Part shown: piece after piece, positions 19,675-30,300 of the stretch
How the letters are laid out: every line of letters begins with the position of its first letter
How positions within the stretch are numbered: position 1 is the first letter of the stretch
Source of the DNA: Flavobacteriaceae bacterium
GTDB lineage: Bacteria > Bacteroidota > Bacteroidia > Flavobacteriales > Flavobacteriaceae
Direction of reading: 5' to 3'
NCBI GenBank assembly: GCA_018623195.1
Contig: JAAZVY010000002.1
Coordinates: 20,446-84,445, forward strand
DNA: 64,000 bases
Notes under the pieces: generated by a model
What the model saw: the letters and a program-made list of their open reading frames with translations, nothing else
Databases searched by the model: none
Told to the model about the DNA's origin: nothing
Program-made: the position numbers and the translations under genes

Positions 19675-21393
19675 ATGAATCAATTAAGCACGCTCGATAT
19701 TGGAGTTATTATCGTCTATCTTATAGGTATTGTTATCTATGGAATTTCTAAATCGAAAAGAGAAAGTTCAGAGGACTATTTCTTAGGAGGAAGAACAATG
19801 ACCTGGCCAATTGTCGGAATTGCTCTTTTCTCTGCGAACATTTCGAGCTCCACATTAGTGGGTTTAGCCTCTGATGGTTTTCAGACCAATATTAACGTCT
19901 ACAATTATGAGTGGTATGCTGTAATCGTCTTGATCATATTTTCGGTTTTCTTCTTGCCTTTTTATCTAAAATCAGGAGTGTATACCATGCCTGAATTTTT
20001 AGAGCGTCGTTTTGATAAGCGTTCTAGATATTACTTTTCATTAATTACGGTCATTGGTAACGTAATGGTGGATACCGCTGCTGCACTGTATGTGGGTTCG
20101 ATTGTTTTGAAACTACTTTTTCCCGAGTACAGCTCAACAACGATAATTATTCTCTTAGCGATTGCAGCTGCAGCCTATACTATTCCTGGAGGACTTAACT
20201 CAGTAATTCAAACTGAAGTAATTCAGGCGATTCTTTTAATTATAGGATCTTGTTTAATAACCTACTTTGCCTTTGATCAATTAGGTGGAGGTTGGTCAGC
20301 CATGATGGATAGTCTAGACGGAATGTTAGCTGCTGGTCAAATAGACTTTGGGGATCGAGCTGCGAACGGTGCCTATATACCCGAGACTGCTCAGGAGGTG
20401 TTTAGCGTTGTTCGTCCTGCGAACGATGAGTTTATGCCTTGGTGGGGATTAATTTCGGGAGTTGCTCTATTAGGGTTTTATTTCTGGGCAAATAACCAGT
20501 TTATGGTTCAACGAGTTCTTGGAGCGAAAGATTTACATCACGGTCGTATGGGAGCGCTCTTTGCAGGGTTTCTTAAACTACCTGTGATTTTCATTATGAT
20601 TGTTCCTGGGGTTTTGGCCTTGTTACTTTTTAACGATTTAGATATTAGTGGACTTAATTATCCGCTGGCCAGTGGAGAGATGTGCGCCTCACTGACGGAT
20701 TGTCCGAACCTTACTTACCCAGTATTATTATTCCAGTTATTGCCAACAGGGGTTCTAGGTTTGGTGGTAGCAGGATTGTTGGCTGCAATGATGTCTTCAG
20801 TGTCAGCTACTTTTAATTCGGCCTCAACCCTAATCACCATGGACTTTGTAAAGCAATTCAAGCCAGGATTAGATGGTAAGCAACTAGTGAGAGTAGGCCA
20901 GATCACAACATTAGTTTTAGTGGTGTTAGCCTCGCTGTGGGTACCTTTCATTGAAAAGGTTAGTGACTCTCTATGGGGTTATCTTCAATTGGTGATTGCA
21001 TTTACCTCACCTCCAGTAGTGGCTACCTTTATTTTAGGTCTTTTCTGGAAAAAATCAAACGCAAATGGTGCCTTCTCAAGTCTAATGGTCGGAGGTGCCT
21101 TTGCTGTATTTATGATTCTTTCAGCATCCTTTGATTGGTCTCCCTATATTAACGATCTGCATTTTTTAGCGAAAGCCAATTTACTATTTGTGATTGCTGT
21201 TGTAGTTAACGTTGTAGTCAGTCTAACTTCTGGTAAGGTAGATGAACAAAAAATTGCTGAGTATACCTATAAGCGATCGTTCTATAACGAAGAAACTGAA
21301 CAACTGAAAGGGCTTCCTTGGTATAAAAATTACCGCACACTATCGGTGATCTTACTCATAATCACTGCGATTTTTGTCGGAATGTTCTGGTAG
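19675..21393 (+). CDS. Sodium:solute symporter (SSS/SLC5 family)
   Basis: This 572-residue polytopic protein has about 13-14 hydrophobic segments. EDYFLGGRTMTWPIVGIALF followed by SANISSSTLVG is the characteristic first-helix region of the family, and YTIPGGLNSVIQTEVIQAI the next signature. Within the family it looks closest to the sugar-type (SglT-like) branch, but the substrate (sugar, inositol, sialic acid or other) cannot be read from the sequence. It starts 27 bases after queG with no clear promoter, so it may be cotranscribed. Confidence 0.88.
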   Translation: MNQLSTLDIGVIIVYLIGIVIYGISKSKRESSEDYFLGGRTMTWPIVGIALFSANISSSTLVGLASDGFQTNINVYNYEWYAVIVLIIFSVFFLPFYLKSGVYTMPEFLERRFDKRSRYYFSLITVIGNVMVDTAAALYVGSIVLKLLFPEYSSTTIIILLAIAAAAYTIPGGLNSVIQTEVIQAILLIIGSCLITYFAFDQLGGGWSAMMDSLDGMLAAGQIDFGDRAANGAYIPETAQEVFSVVRPANDEFMPWWGLISGVALLGFYFWANNQFMVQRVLGAKDLHHGRMGALFAGFLKLPVIFIMIVPGVLALLLFNDLDISGLNYPLASGEMCASLTDCPNLTYPVLLFQLLPTGVLGLVVAGLLAAMMSSVSATFNSASTLITMDFVKQFKPGLDGKQLVRVGQITTLVLVVLASLWVPFIEKVSDSLWGYLQLVIAFTSPPVVATFILGLFWKKSNANGAFSSLMVGGAFAVFMILSASFDWSPYINDLHFLAKANLLFVIAVVVNVVVSLTSGKVDEQKIAEYTYKRSFYNEETEQLKGLPWYKNYRTLSVILLIITAIFVGMFW

Positions 21394-21416
21394 AGAACAA
21401 TTCTGTTTTGGCGACA

Positions 21417-21444
21417 TTCCCAGCGAGGGAATCACGTATCTTTG
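21417..21444 (+). promoter_or_regulatory. Promoter of the malic enzyme gene
   Basis: TTTG (21417-21420), a 16-base spacer and TATCTTTG (21437-21444). The ATG is 18 bases downstream. The -7 box is a perfect match and the spacer is slightly short. Confidence 0.5.
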
Positions 21445-21462
21445 ATATACAATTAGACTGAA

Positions 21463-23736
21463 ATGAGAAACTCAAGACAGCGAAGAGAATCGCTAGTATA
21501 TCACGCAAAACCACAGCCGGGAAAGATTAAGATTGTCCCGACCAAACCCTACCAAACACAGAGAGATTTAGCGATTGCCTACTCTCCTGGAGTCGCTGAG
21601 CCTTGTTTGGAAATCGCAGAAACTCCAACAGATGCGTACAAGTATACTGCTAAGGGAAATATTGTTGCGGTTATTTCAAATGGTACTGCTGTACTTGGTT
21701 TAGGTGATATAGGTCCATTGGCTTCAAAGCCTGTGATGGAGGGTAAATGCGTACTCTTTAAAATATTTGCAGATATCGATGGTATGGATATCGAGGTCGA
21801 TACTACCGATGTGGATGAGTTTGTAGAGACGGTGAAGCGTATCGCTCCAACTTTTGGAGGAATCAATCTTGAAGATATCAAGGCGCCAGAGGCCTTTGAG
21901 ATCGAGCGTAGGTTGAAAGAAGAATTAGATATCCCAGTCATGCACGATGACCAGCATGGCACTGCGATTATTTCAGCTGCTGCACTAATTAACGCTCTTG
22001 AATTGGCTGAAAAGAATATCGAAGATGTTCGAATTGTGGTAAGTGGGGCAGGAGCGGCTGCAGTTTCTTGCACTAAACTATACAAAGCCTTTGGTGCTTC
22101 TGCAGAGAACATTATTATGCTTGACAGTAAGGGCGTGATTCGCAAGGATCGTGAAAACCTAAGCGCTTCAAAAGAGGAGTTTGCAACTGCCATTGATGTT
22201 CATACCCTTGAAGAAGCGATGGTGAATGCAGACGTTTTTATCGGTTTGTCAATTGCTGATATTGTAACTCCAGAGATGCTTCAATCGATGGCTGCGAATC
22301 CTATTGTATTTGCTATGGCGAATCCAGATCCAGAGATTAACTATGATCTAGCCATTCGAACTCGTGAAGATATTATTATGGCTACCGGTCGTTCAGATCA
22401 CCCGAATCAAGTGAACAATGTCTTAGGATTCCCTTTCATTTTCAGGGGAGCATTAGATGTTCGCGCTACTAAGATTAATGAAGAAATGAAGATGGCTGCC
22501 GTTCGTGCTTTAGCTGATTTGGCAAAAGAACCGGTGCCCGAGCAGGTGAATATTACTTACGATATTACTCGATTAGCTTTCGGTAGAGAGTATATTATTC
22601 CAAAACCTTTTGATCCAAGGCTTATTTCTAAAATCCCGGTAGAGGTGGCTAAGGCTGCTATTGCTTCTGGGGTTGCTCAAATTGAAATTACCGACTGGGA
22701 GAAGTATGAAGAGGAGCTAATGGCGCGCTCGGGTAATGACAACAAATTTATTCGATCACTTCATGATAAAGCTAAGCTCAACCCTAAGCGTGTGGTTTTC
22801 GCTGAAGCAGATCAAATTGATGTGCTTAAAGCTGCTCAGTTTGTTTCTGATGAAGGAATGGCTTACCCAATTCTTTTGGGAGATAAGGAGGTAATTGAAA
22901 GCCTTAAAGAGGAATTAGAATTTGACGCTGAGGTTCCAATTATTGATCCATCTGATGATGATCAACAGGCTCGTCGAGATGAGTTTGCTAAGCTTTTATG
23001 GAGTCGAGGAGAACGCGATGGAGTACAGAGATACAGTGCAGGTGTTCGAATGATGCATAGAAACTATTTTGGTCCTATGATGGTTCTTTCGGGAGAAGCT
23101 GATGCAATGATCTCAGGGTATTCTCGCTCATTCCCTAAGGTGTTGCTTCCGGTATTAGAAACGGTGGGTAGAGGCCCTGGAATCAAGAGAGCTGCCACGA
23201 TGAATATCATGATGACTCCGCGCGGACCATTATTCTTAGCGGATACAGCCATCAATGTTAATCCTACCGCCGAAGAGTTAGCTGAGATTGCAGTGATGAC
23301 TGCAAGAGAAGTTCGTTCTTTCGGATATGAGCCTGTAATGGCAATGCTATCTTATTCTAACTACGGTTCTTCAAGTAAACCAGAAGCGAGAAAGGTAAAG
23401 AACGCGGTAAAAATCTTGCATAGAGATCATCCAGATTTGATTGTTGATGGAGAGATTCAAGCAGATTTCGCACTAAATCCTGAGATGGGTGCCCAAACCT
23501 TCCCATTCTCAAAACTGGCCAATCGAAAAGTCAACACCTTAATATTTCCTAACCTTGATTCTGCCAATATCACATACAAACTGATGAAGGAGCTACACGG
23601 TGTAAAATCAATAGGGCCTGTCATGTTAGGTTTAGATAAACCGATCCATATTCTGCAGTTAGGAGCTAGTGTTGAGGAAATAATCAACATGACTTCTATT
23701 GCGGTAACTGACGCTCAACGTGCCACCAAAAAATAA
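21463..23736 (+). CDS. maeB: NADP-dependent malic enzyme fused to a phosphate acetyltransferase-like domain
   Basis: This 757-residue protein has the MaeB layout. The malic enzyme part (about 1-430) shows KPYQTQRDLAIAYSPGVAEP, MHDDQHGTAIISAAAL and the nucleotide-binding VVSGAGAAAVSC. The C-terminal phosphotransacetylase-like part (about 435-757) has VFAEADQIDVLKAA and MGAQTFPFSKLANRKVNTLI. The enzyme decarboxylates malate to pyruvate with NADPH production. The C-terminal domain is regulatory in the family, sensing acetyl-CoA, rather than catalytic. It is followed 6 bases later by ruvA. Confidence 0.95.
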   Translation: MRNSRQRRESLVYHAKPQPGKIKIVPTKPYQTQRDLAIAYSPGVAEPCLEIAETPTDAYKYTAKGNIVAVISNGTAVLGLGDIGPLASKPVMEGKCVLFKIFADIDGMDIEVDTTDVDEFVETVKRIAPTFGGINLEDIKAPEAFEIERRLKEELDIPVMHDDQHGTAIISAAALINALELAEKNIEDVRIVVSGAGAAAVSCTKLYKAFGASAENIIMLDSKGVIRKDRENLSASKEEFATAIDVHTLEEAMVNADVFIGLSIADIVTPEMLQSMAANPIVFAMANPDPEINYDLAIRTREDIIMATGRSDHPNQVNNVLGFPFIFRGALDVRATKINEEMKMAAVRALADLAKEPVPEQVNITYDITRLAFGREYIIPKPFDPRLISKIPVEVAKAAIASGVAQIEITDWEKYEEELMARSGNDNKFIRSLHDKAKLNPKRVVFAEADQIDVLKAAQFVSDEGMAYPILLGDKEVIESLKEELEFDAEVPIIDPSDDDQQARRDEFAKLLWSRGERDGVQRYSAGVRMMHRNYFGPMMVLSGEADAMISGYSRSFPKVLLPVLETVGRGPGIKRAATMNIMMTPRGPLFLADTAINVNPTAEELAEIAVMTAREVRSFGYEPVMAMLSYSNYGSSSKPEARKVKNAVKILHRDHPDLIVDGEIQADFALNPEMGAQTFPFSKLANRKVNTLIFPNLDSANITYKLMKELHGVKSIGPVMLGLDKPIHILQLGASVEEIINMTSIAVTDAQRATKK

Positions 23737-23742
23737 CCTGTT

Positions 23743-24330
23743 ATGATTAGCCACCTCAGAGGTCGAATGATAGAAAAAACTCCTACTCATGTAATTCTTG
23801 AGTGTAATGGGGTAGGATATCATCTCGAGGTATCGCTTCATACCTTTTCGGGATTGAGTTCTGAAGAGGAGCAGCTCTTGTACACCCATCTCCAAATCAA
23901 GGAGGATAGCCATACGCTATTCGGATTTTTGTCTGAATTTGAACGAGCAGTATTTCGATTGCTTATTTCGGTAAGTGGAGTTGGGGCGGCAACTGCTAGA
24001 ACGATGCTTTCATCTTTAAGTCCTTCTGATGTAGTTGGAGCAATTGCATCTGAACAAGTAGCCGTTGTGCAGTCGGTTAAAGGAATCGGTGCCAAGACGG
24101 CTCAACGAATGATCTTAGAATTAAAAGATAAAGTCTTAGCATTAGAGGGTGCCGAAGATGTGGTAGCAAATACAACGGTTAAAGGACAAAATGGAGAAGA
24201 AGCAATAGCTGCCTTAGAGGTACTTGGCTTCACTCGAAAATCGGTTCAGAAAATTGTAGATAAGCTCTTAGCTGCAGACTCGCAGATGAGTGTTGAAGAT
24301 CTTATCAAGAATACGCTAAACGCAATTTAA
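23743..24330 (+). CDS. ruvA: Holliday junction DNA helicase subunit RuvA
   Basis: This 195-residue protein has an N-terminal OB fold (MISHLRGRMIEKTPTHVILE), two helix-hairpin-helix motifs (SVSGVGAATARTML and SVKGIGAKTAQRMILELK) and a C-terminal RuvB-binding domain with EEAIAALEVLGFTRKSVQK. It recognises four-way junctions and loads RuvB. It lies between maeB and sprA with gaps of 6 and 1 bases, so it is probably expressed from the maeB promoter. Confidence 0.97.
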   Translation: MISHLRGRMIEKTPTHVILECNGVGYHLEVSLHTFSGLSSEEEQLLYTHLQIKEDSHTLFGFLSEFERAVFRLLISVSGVGAATARTMLSSLSPSDVVGAIASEQVAVVQSVKGIGAKTAQRMILELKDKVLALEGAEDVVANTTVKGQNGEEAIAALEVLGFTRKSVQKIVDKLLAADSQMSVEDLIKNTLNAI

Positions 24331-24331
24331 A

Positions 24332-27300
24332 TTGAAGATTAGACTGGATTCAATACGGTCTCTTTGTGTCTTGCTCGCGTTTTTCGCCGTTACACTGACT
24401 CAGGCACAAAAACTACCAGCATTATCTCCCTTTAGTATCGACCAGATCTATCAGTACGATCCGGTAAATAATAGATACGAGTTACTCCCTTCTGTGTCGG
24501 GAAAGGTCGTAGGGTATCCTAGGTATTTAAGTTTTACCCAGTACTACGAGGCACTTCGAGCGCAGATGATTAAGTCTAACTACCAGACCAAAACCGATGC
24601 CCTTTCGAAAGTGAATGACACGGTAGCTGACGCACGTGAGGATTTACTTCCCACTTATTATGTTAATTCTGCCTTTTTTGAATCTATATTCGGCGGTAAC
24701 ACTATCACTGTTGACGCTTCAGGAGGTTTTTCCCTTGATCTAGGTGCTCTTAGTCAAAAATCAGAAAATCCATCTGTATCTATTCGTAATCAAAGAAGCA
24801 CCGTTCTTGATATCGATCAGCAATTTGATTTAAATGTGGATGCACAGGTCGGAGAGCGTTTAAGAGTTCAAGCAAATATGGACTCCCGTTCAAGCTTTGA
24901 TTTTCAAAATCTTTTCAAAATTGAATATACTCCGAATGAGGATGACCTGATTCGCAATATCGAGTTTGGTAATGTAAGTATGCCACTCAAAAGCAGTCTG
25001 ATGACTGGCGCTCAGAATTTATTTGGACTCAAAACTGATTTACAGTTCGGGCGTACTTCTGTGACCGCCGTTTATGCAGAACAACGATCTCAACGAAATA
25101 CGGTCAGTACTCAAAATGGATCAGTCATTAATGAGTTTGAGCTTACCGCTCTCGATTATGAGGAAAACACCCACTTTTTCTTAAGTCAACATTTTAGAGA
25201 TGCTTATGACCTAGCGCTTAAGAACTACCCCTTCATTGCTTCAAATGTTCAGATTACCCGTATTGAGGTTTGGGTAACCAATCGATCTCAACAGACTGAG
25301 AACGTTCGACAAATTGTAGGTTTTCAAGATCTTGGAGAATACAATCCTGAAAAAGTTCGGTTTGGGGGTCCTCAGAATTTTTTTCGAGCTACCGAGTCTT
25401 TACCCGATAATGAGGCCAACCTTCTTAATCCCGCATGGATAGGTGGTGAAGGTCTTCCTAGTTCAATAAGAACTGCGGCTGGTGCCGCCTCTGGAATAAG
25501 TTTATTAGGTGAGCCTTTAGTAAACGGCCTAGACTATGCTTCTCTAGAAAATGCGCGAAAATTAGAAGCCGGTTTAGATTACTCGTACCATCGTCAGCTC
25601 GGATACTTGTCACTGAATCAACCATTGGCTACTGATGAGGTGCTCGCGGTTGCTTATGAATACACTTACAATGGATCTGTTTATACGGTCGGAGAGTTCT
25701 CTAACGACAATCAAAGAGATGCCTCCAGTGCACTTGTTGTAAAACTTCTAAAGAGCAATATTACCCGAGTTGAGGATCCTATTTGGGATTTGATGATGAA
25801 GAATATCTATTCGACCGGAGCCTTCGGAATTAGTGCGAATGATTTTGAGTTTCAATTACTTTACACCGATCCTAGTCCCCGAAACTTTTTAACGCCGGCA
25901 GACCCTTCGGTTCCCTGGCCAGAAGAATTTTCGAATAGTACGCTATTGAAAATTTTCAACTTAGATCGACTCGATGCTTATCAAAATCGTTCGGAACAAG
26001 GGGATGGTTTCTTTGACTTTGTAGATGGTATTACCGTTGATGCTTCGAATGGTAGAATCATTTTTACCCAGGTAGAGCCGTTTGGTATATACTTGTTTGA
26101 ACAATTCTCTAGTGATGTTACCGAAGACTACGAGATTGAGGAATCCTATAATGGTAATCAAAGACAATATGTTTATCGTTCTCTCTATGAATTAACGAAA
26201 ACAGCTGCCTTACAGCAGGCAGATGCGAATCGCTTTTTACTCAGAGGTTCCTATGGCGGCAGCACCGCCTCTTCGGGTCAAAAGTTGTCGCTTGGAGTTG
26301 CGTTCGCGTTACCCGGCTCCGTTCAGGTGAGTATTGGCGGTAGAGTGCTTACTGAAGGAGTTGATTACATCGTTGACTACGCAGCGGGTCAGGTGGAGAT
26401 TCTTGATCCGAGTCTTCAGAATTCTGGTCTTCCGATTGATATTTCGGTTGAAGATGCTGGTCAAATCGGGCAGTTAACTCGACGATTCACAGGAGTCGCT
26501 ATTCAGCATCGCGCCTCTAGTGAACTATCCTTTGGGGGTGCCTTTTTAAATCTTAGAGAACGACCACTCACTCAGAAGTCTGCTTATGGAATCGAGCCTA
26601 TTAATAACTCGATGATTGGTGCGAATGTTTCGTTTCGCAAAGAGGTTCCCTGGCTCACGCGACTCATTAATCAGTGGCCCACTATTGAGACTGAAGCGCC
26701 GTCTTCGATTGACTTTTCTGCAGAAATCGCTGCACTCATCCCATCGGCTCCAAATAATGCCCAATTCGGTGGCGAAGTAACTACTTATATCGATGATTTT
26801 GAGGAGGCCCAACAATTCTTAGATCTTAGAAACCCTTCTGATTGGGTACTGTCGAGTAATCCTTTTGGTCAGACCGGTATTGAGGCTTCTAGGTCGAGGG
26901 CTCGACTGGCATGGTACACCATTGACCCAGTGCTTTATAGCAGGTTAAGACCCTCAGACATTACTGATGCGATGTTGCAAGAAGATGAAGCGCGTCGAAT
27001 TTTTATAAGAGAGGTTTATCCCGAAACCGATGTAGTCCAGGGACAATCTGCAGTTCAGTCTACCTTAGATATCGCCTACTATCCCGATGAGGCAGGACCG
27101 TATAATACGGCGTCCGATTTTGGTGCAGTTGCTAACAAATGGGCAGGGACTATGCGAGCCCTTACCGTTACTGACTTTGAACAGGCAAATATTGAATACT
27201 TGCAGTTTTGGATGTTGCATCCGCTCGAACCTTCAGAAGTTGGGGAGGGAGGTAAATTGGTGATTGATCTTGGGAACCTCTCTGAGGATATTCTTCCTGA

Positions 27301-30300
27301 TGGAAGAAAGCAATATGAAAATGGACTTGGAGTTCAAGTGGATCCAACCATCTATGGATCGGTACCTTCTAGAAGTGCCCTGATTTACACTTTTGATAGT
27401 GATGCGGGTGCTCGAGAACTACAAGATGTCGGATTAGATGGTCTTTCAGATGCTCAGGAAGGTTTGATTTATACAGGACCAAGTGATGACCCGGCTAGAG
27501 ATAATTATGTGAATTATTTAGAAGCGCAGGGAAGTATCCCAAATCGTTACAAGTATTTCAATAATCCTGAAGGTAATACACCGATTAATCCGACCGATGA
27601 GTTAAGAGGTTCTACACTATTACCCGACGTTGAGGATGTCGATCGAGACTTTGCCATGAATGTGGTCGAAAGTTATTATCAATATGAACTTCCCATTAAT
27701 TCGGTAGTAAGCGAATCGATGCCTTACATTACAACGGTTCGAGAAGTTACTTTGGACACAGGACGCAAAGTTCGTTGGGTGCAGTATAAGATTCCTCTTC
27801 GGGAATACACCCGTGCGGTAGGCGGGATTACCGATTTTAGGTCGATACCTTTTATTCGTATGTCCTTACAGGGATTTCAAAGTTCCACCGTTTTACGATT
27901 TGCTGCACTTGACCTCATTCAAGGTAGTTGGAGAATCTATGACAAAGAATTAGATCCAGAAGCTAACTTACCCGTAAGCCCCTCAACTACCTTTGAATTG
28001 GGTGCGGTGAATATTGAAGAAAACAGTAATAGAAATCCTATTCCATACGTTCTTCCACCAGGGGTTCGACGCGAAGCCTTGAATAATACGAATACGATAG
28101 TACGACAAAATGAACAGTCGTTAAGTATGCAGTTTACCGATTTACCATTAGGGGACGGAAGAGGAGCTTTTAGACGTGTAAAATTTGATATGCGCCGTTT
28201 TGAGAAGCTTAAGCTTTTTGTTCATGCCGAGCGAATAGGAGCTTCAACAGTTCAGGATAATGATCTAGTGGCTTTTCTCAGAATAGGAACCGATTACAGT
28301 TCTAACTACTATCAAATCGAGTGGCCTTTAACCTTTACCAATAATGCCACTCAAGACGCAGGACTTATTTGGCCGGATGCGAATGCTCTTGATTTGGATT
28401 TAGCACTATTGAGTAGTGTAAAGGCAGAGCAAATTGCCTCCGCAGAGCCCGAGTTTTCAAAAGTTCTTGAGAATGGAATGACTATTCGTGTAAAAGGGAA
28501 TCCGTCGATCGGGAATATTACCTCTGCCATGCTTGGGGCCATCAATCGATCATCAAGCCTACCGGTTTCGGCAGAGCTTTGGTTTAATGAATTGCGTCTA
28601 GCAGGAATCAACCATAAAGGAGGCTGGGCGGCAACAGCCAATGCCTCTGTTCAGCTATCTGATGTAGTTACTTTGGGGGCCGGTTTCTCTAAGACAACGG
28701 TAGGTTTCGGAGCTATCGACGGGGCGGTTAATACACGTTCTTTAGATGATACCGAAAACTTTGATTTCTCGGTACGTACAGATCTCGGACAATTTTTATC
28801 TAAGGCCAGTCGATTGAAACTACCATTGAATTATTCGATGGCTTCTACGCGAATTACTCCTGAGTATGATCCGGTATATGAGGATATTCGTCTCGAGGAC
28901 CGTCTTAGTGCCGCGACCAATAACGAGGATAAACGAGCAATTCGAGAGCAGGCCGAGTCGTATACAGAAGTTTCTAGCCTCGCGCTAAATGGTGTTCGAA
29001 TAGAACGCAAAGAGGGTAGTAATGTCGATTTCTTCGATCCTGAGAATGTCACGGTTAATTATAGCCACTCAACTAAATCGCATCGCGATTTTGAAATCTC
29101 AGAATCGCTTCAGTCGCAAGCAAGAGCTTCACTCGATTATACGTATACGCCTTCTATTTTCTCGTTAACCATGGGAGCCTCTATTGATCGATCACTTAGT
29201 GAACAGCGCTTCAGACAAATCTTTATACCCGGTGTAACCCTTCTTGATTTACCCCTTTTAAGTCAACAAAACTTTAGGTCCGGATGGAACGGTTCGATTA
29301 AAGCGAATCCATTCAAATTCTTTAGCACCTCATTTACTGCCACCCAGAATAATATCGTTAATCTCGATCTTAATCAAAACCTAGGTTTTAATTCTGTTTG
29401 GGAGTCCTTTTTCTCTTGGGGTAAGCCAAATACCTACGCGCAACAACTGCAGCTTGGACTAGAAATTCCATTCAGTTCATTTAAGCCCCTCGATTTTTTA
29501 ACTACCCGCTTAGATTACGGAGGCACGCTTAATTGGCAACGAGGTTCTGACGCACTCGCTGAGGTTGCGGGTCGACCTTTACATACTGTTCAGACGGCAA
29601 GTACTTTGTCGCTCAGTAGCGGCCTTGATTTAAAGTCAGGATTGAAAAAACTGATAAAAATTCCCGATGCGATTGGAGCTCAAGTGGCTTTGAATTATTC
29701 TGAAACCTCTGGGGTAGTCTTACCAGGTTATTTACCGACGATCAATGATCGGAGTCTACTTCAATTAGATCCGAAATTACTGCTAGGTTTGGCTTCTTCT
29801 GATTTTAGGTTTGAAGCTGCCCGACAAGGATATTTGACAGATTTTGATGGGTTCAACACTCCTTTTGTTATCGACGAAAACGAGAATCTTTCTGCAACTG
29901 CTAATCTTAGCATCGGTAGCGCTGTTTCTATTGGTCTTAGTTATGATCGAAGAAAGAGCGATCGTTTTCAAGAGCAGTTCAGAGTGACCCCCTCTGACTT
30001 TGGACCAACTTTTCAGTCGTTACTCGCAAACCAGACTGGTAGTTACAGTACTACAGCCTTTCTACTTTCAACCGCTTTTGATGGCTCAATGGGAGATACG
30101 GGGTCAGAGGCTTTTGAACGTTTCAAAGCTTCTAGAATTGAAATGGCTAATCGATTAGCTAATGCTTCGGGTATGGATTTGTCGGCTGTTGACTCTGAGG
30201 GTTATCCTGTTGCCTACGGAGCCTATCATCCCGAGGTGTTGTTGGGTTCTTTTATTGCTGCCTACTCAGGTAAGTCGATAAGCGAAGTCAGTTTAGGGCC

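Noticed and set aside
21579-22193. Long 204-codon frame antisense to maeB
   Set aside because: The maeB frame has full family motifs. The antisense product is Ser/Ala-rich with no domain, a composition shadow.
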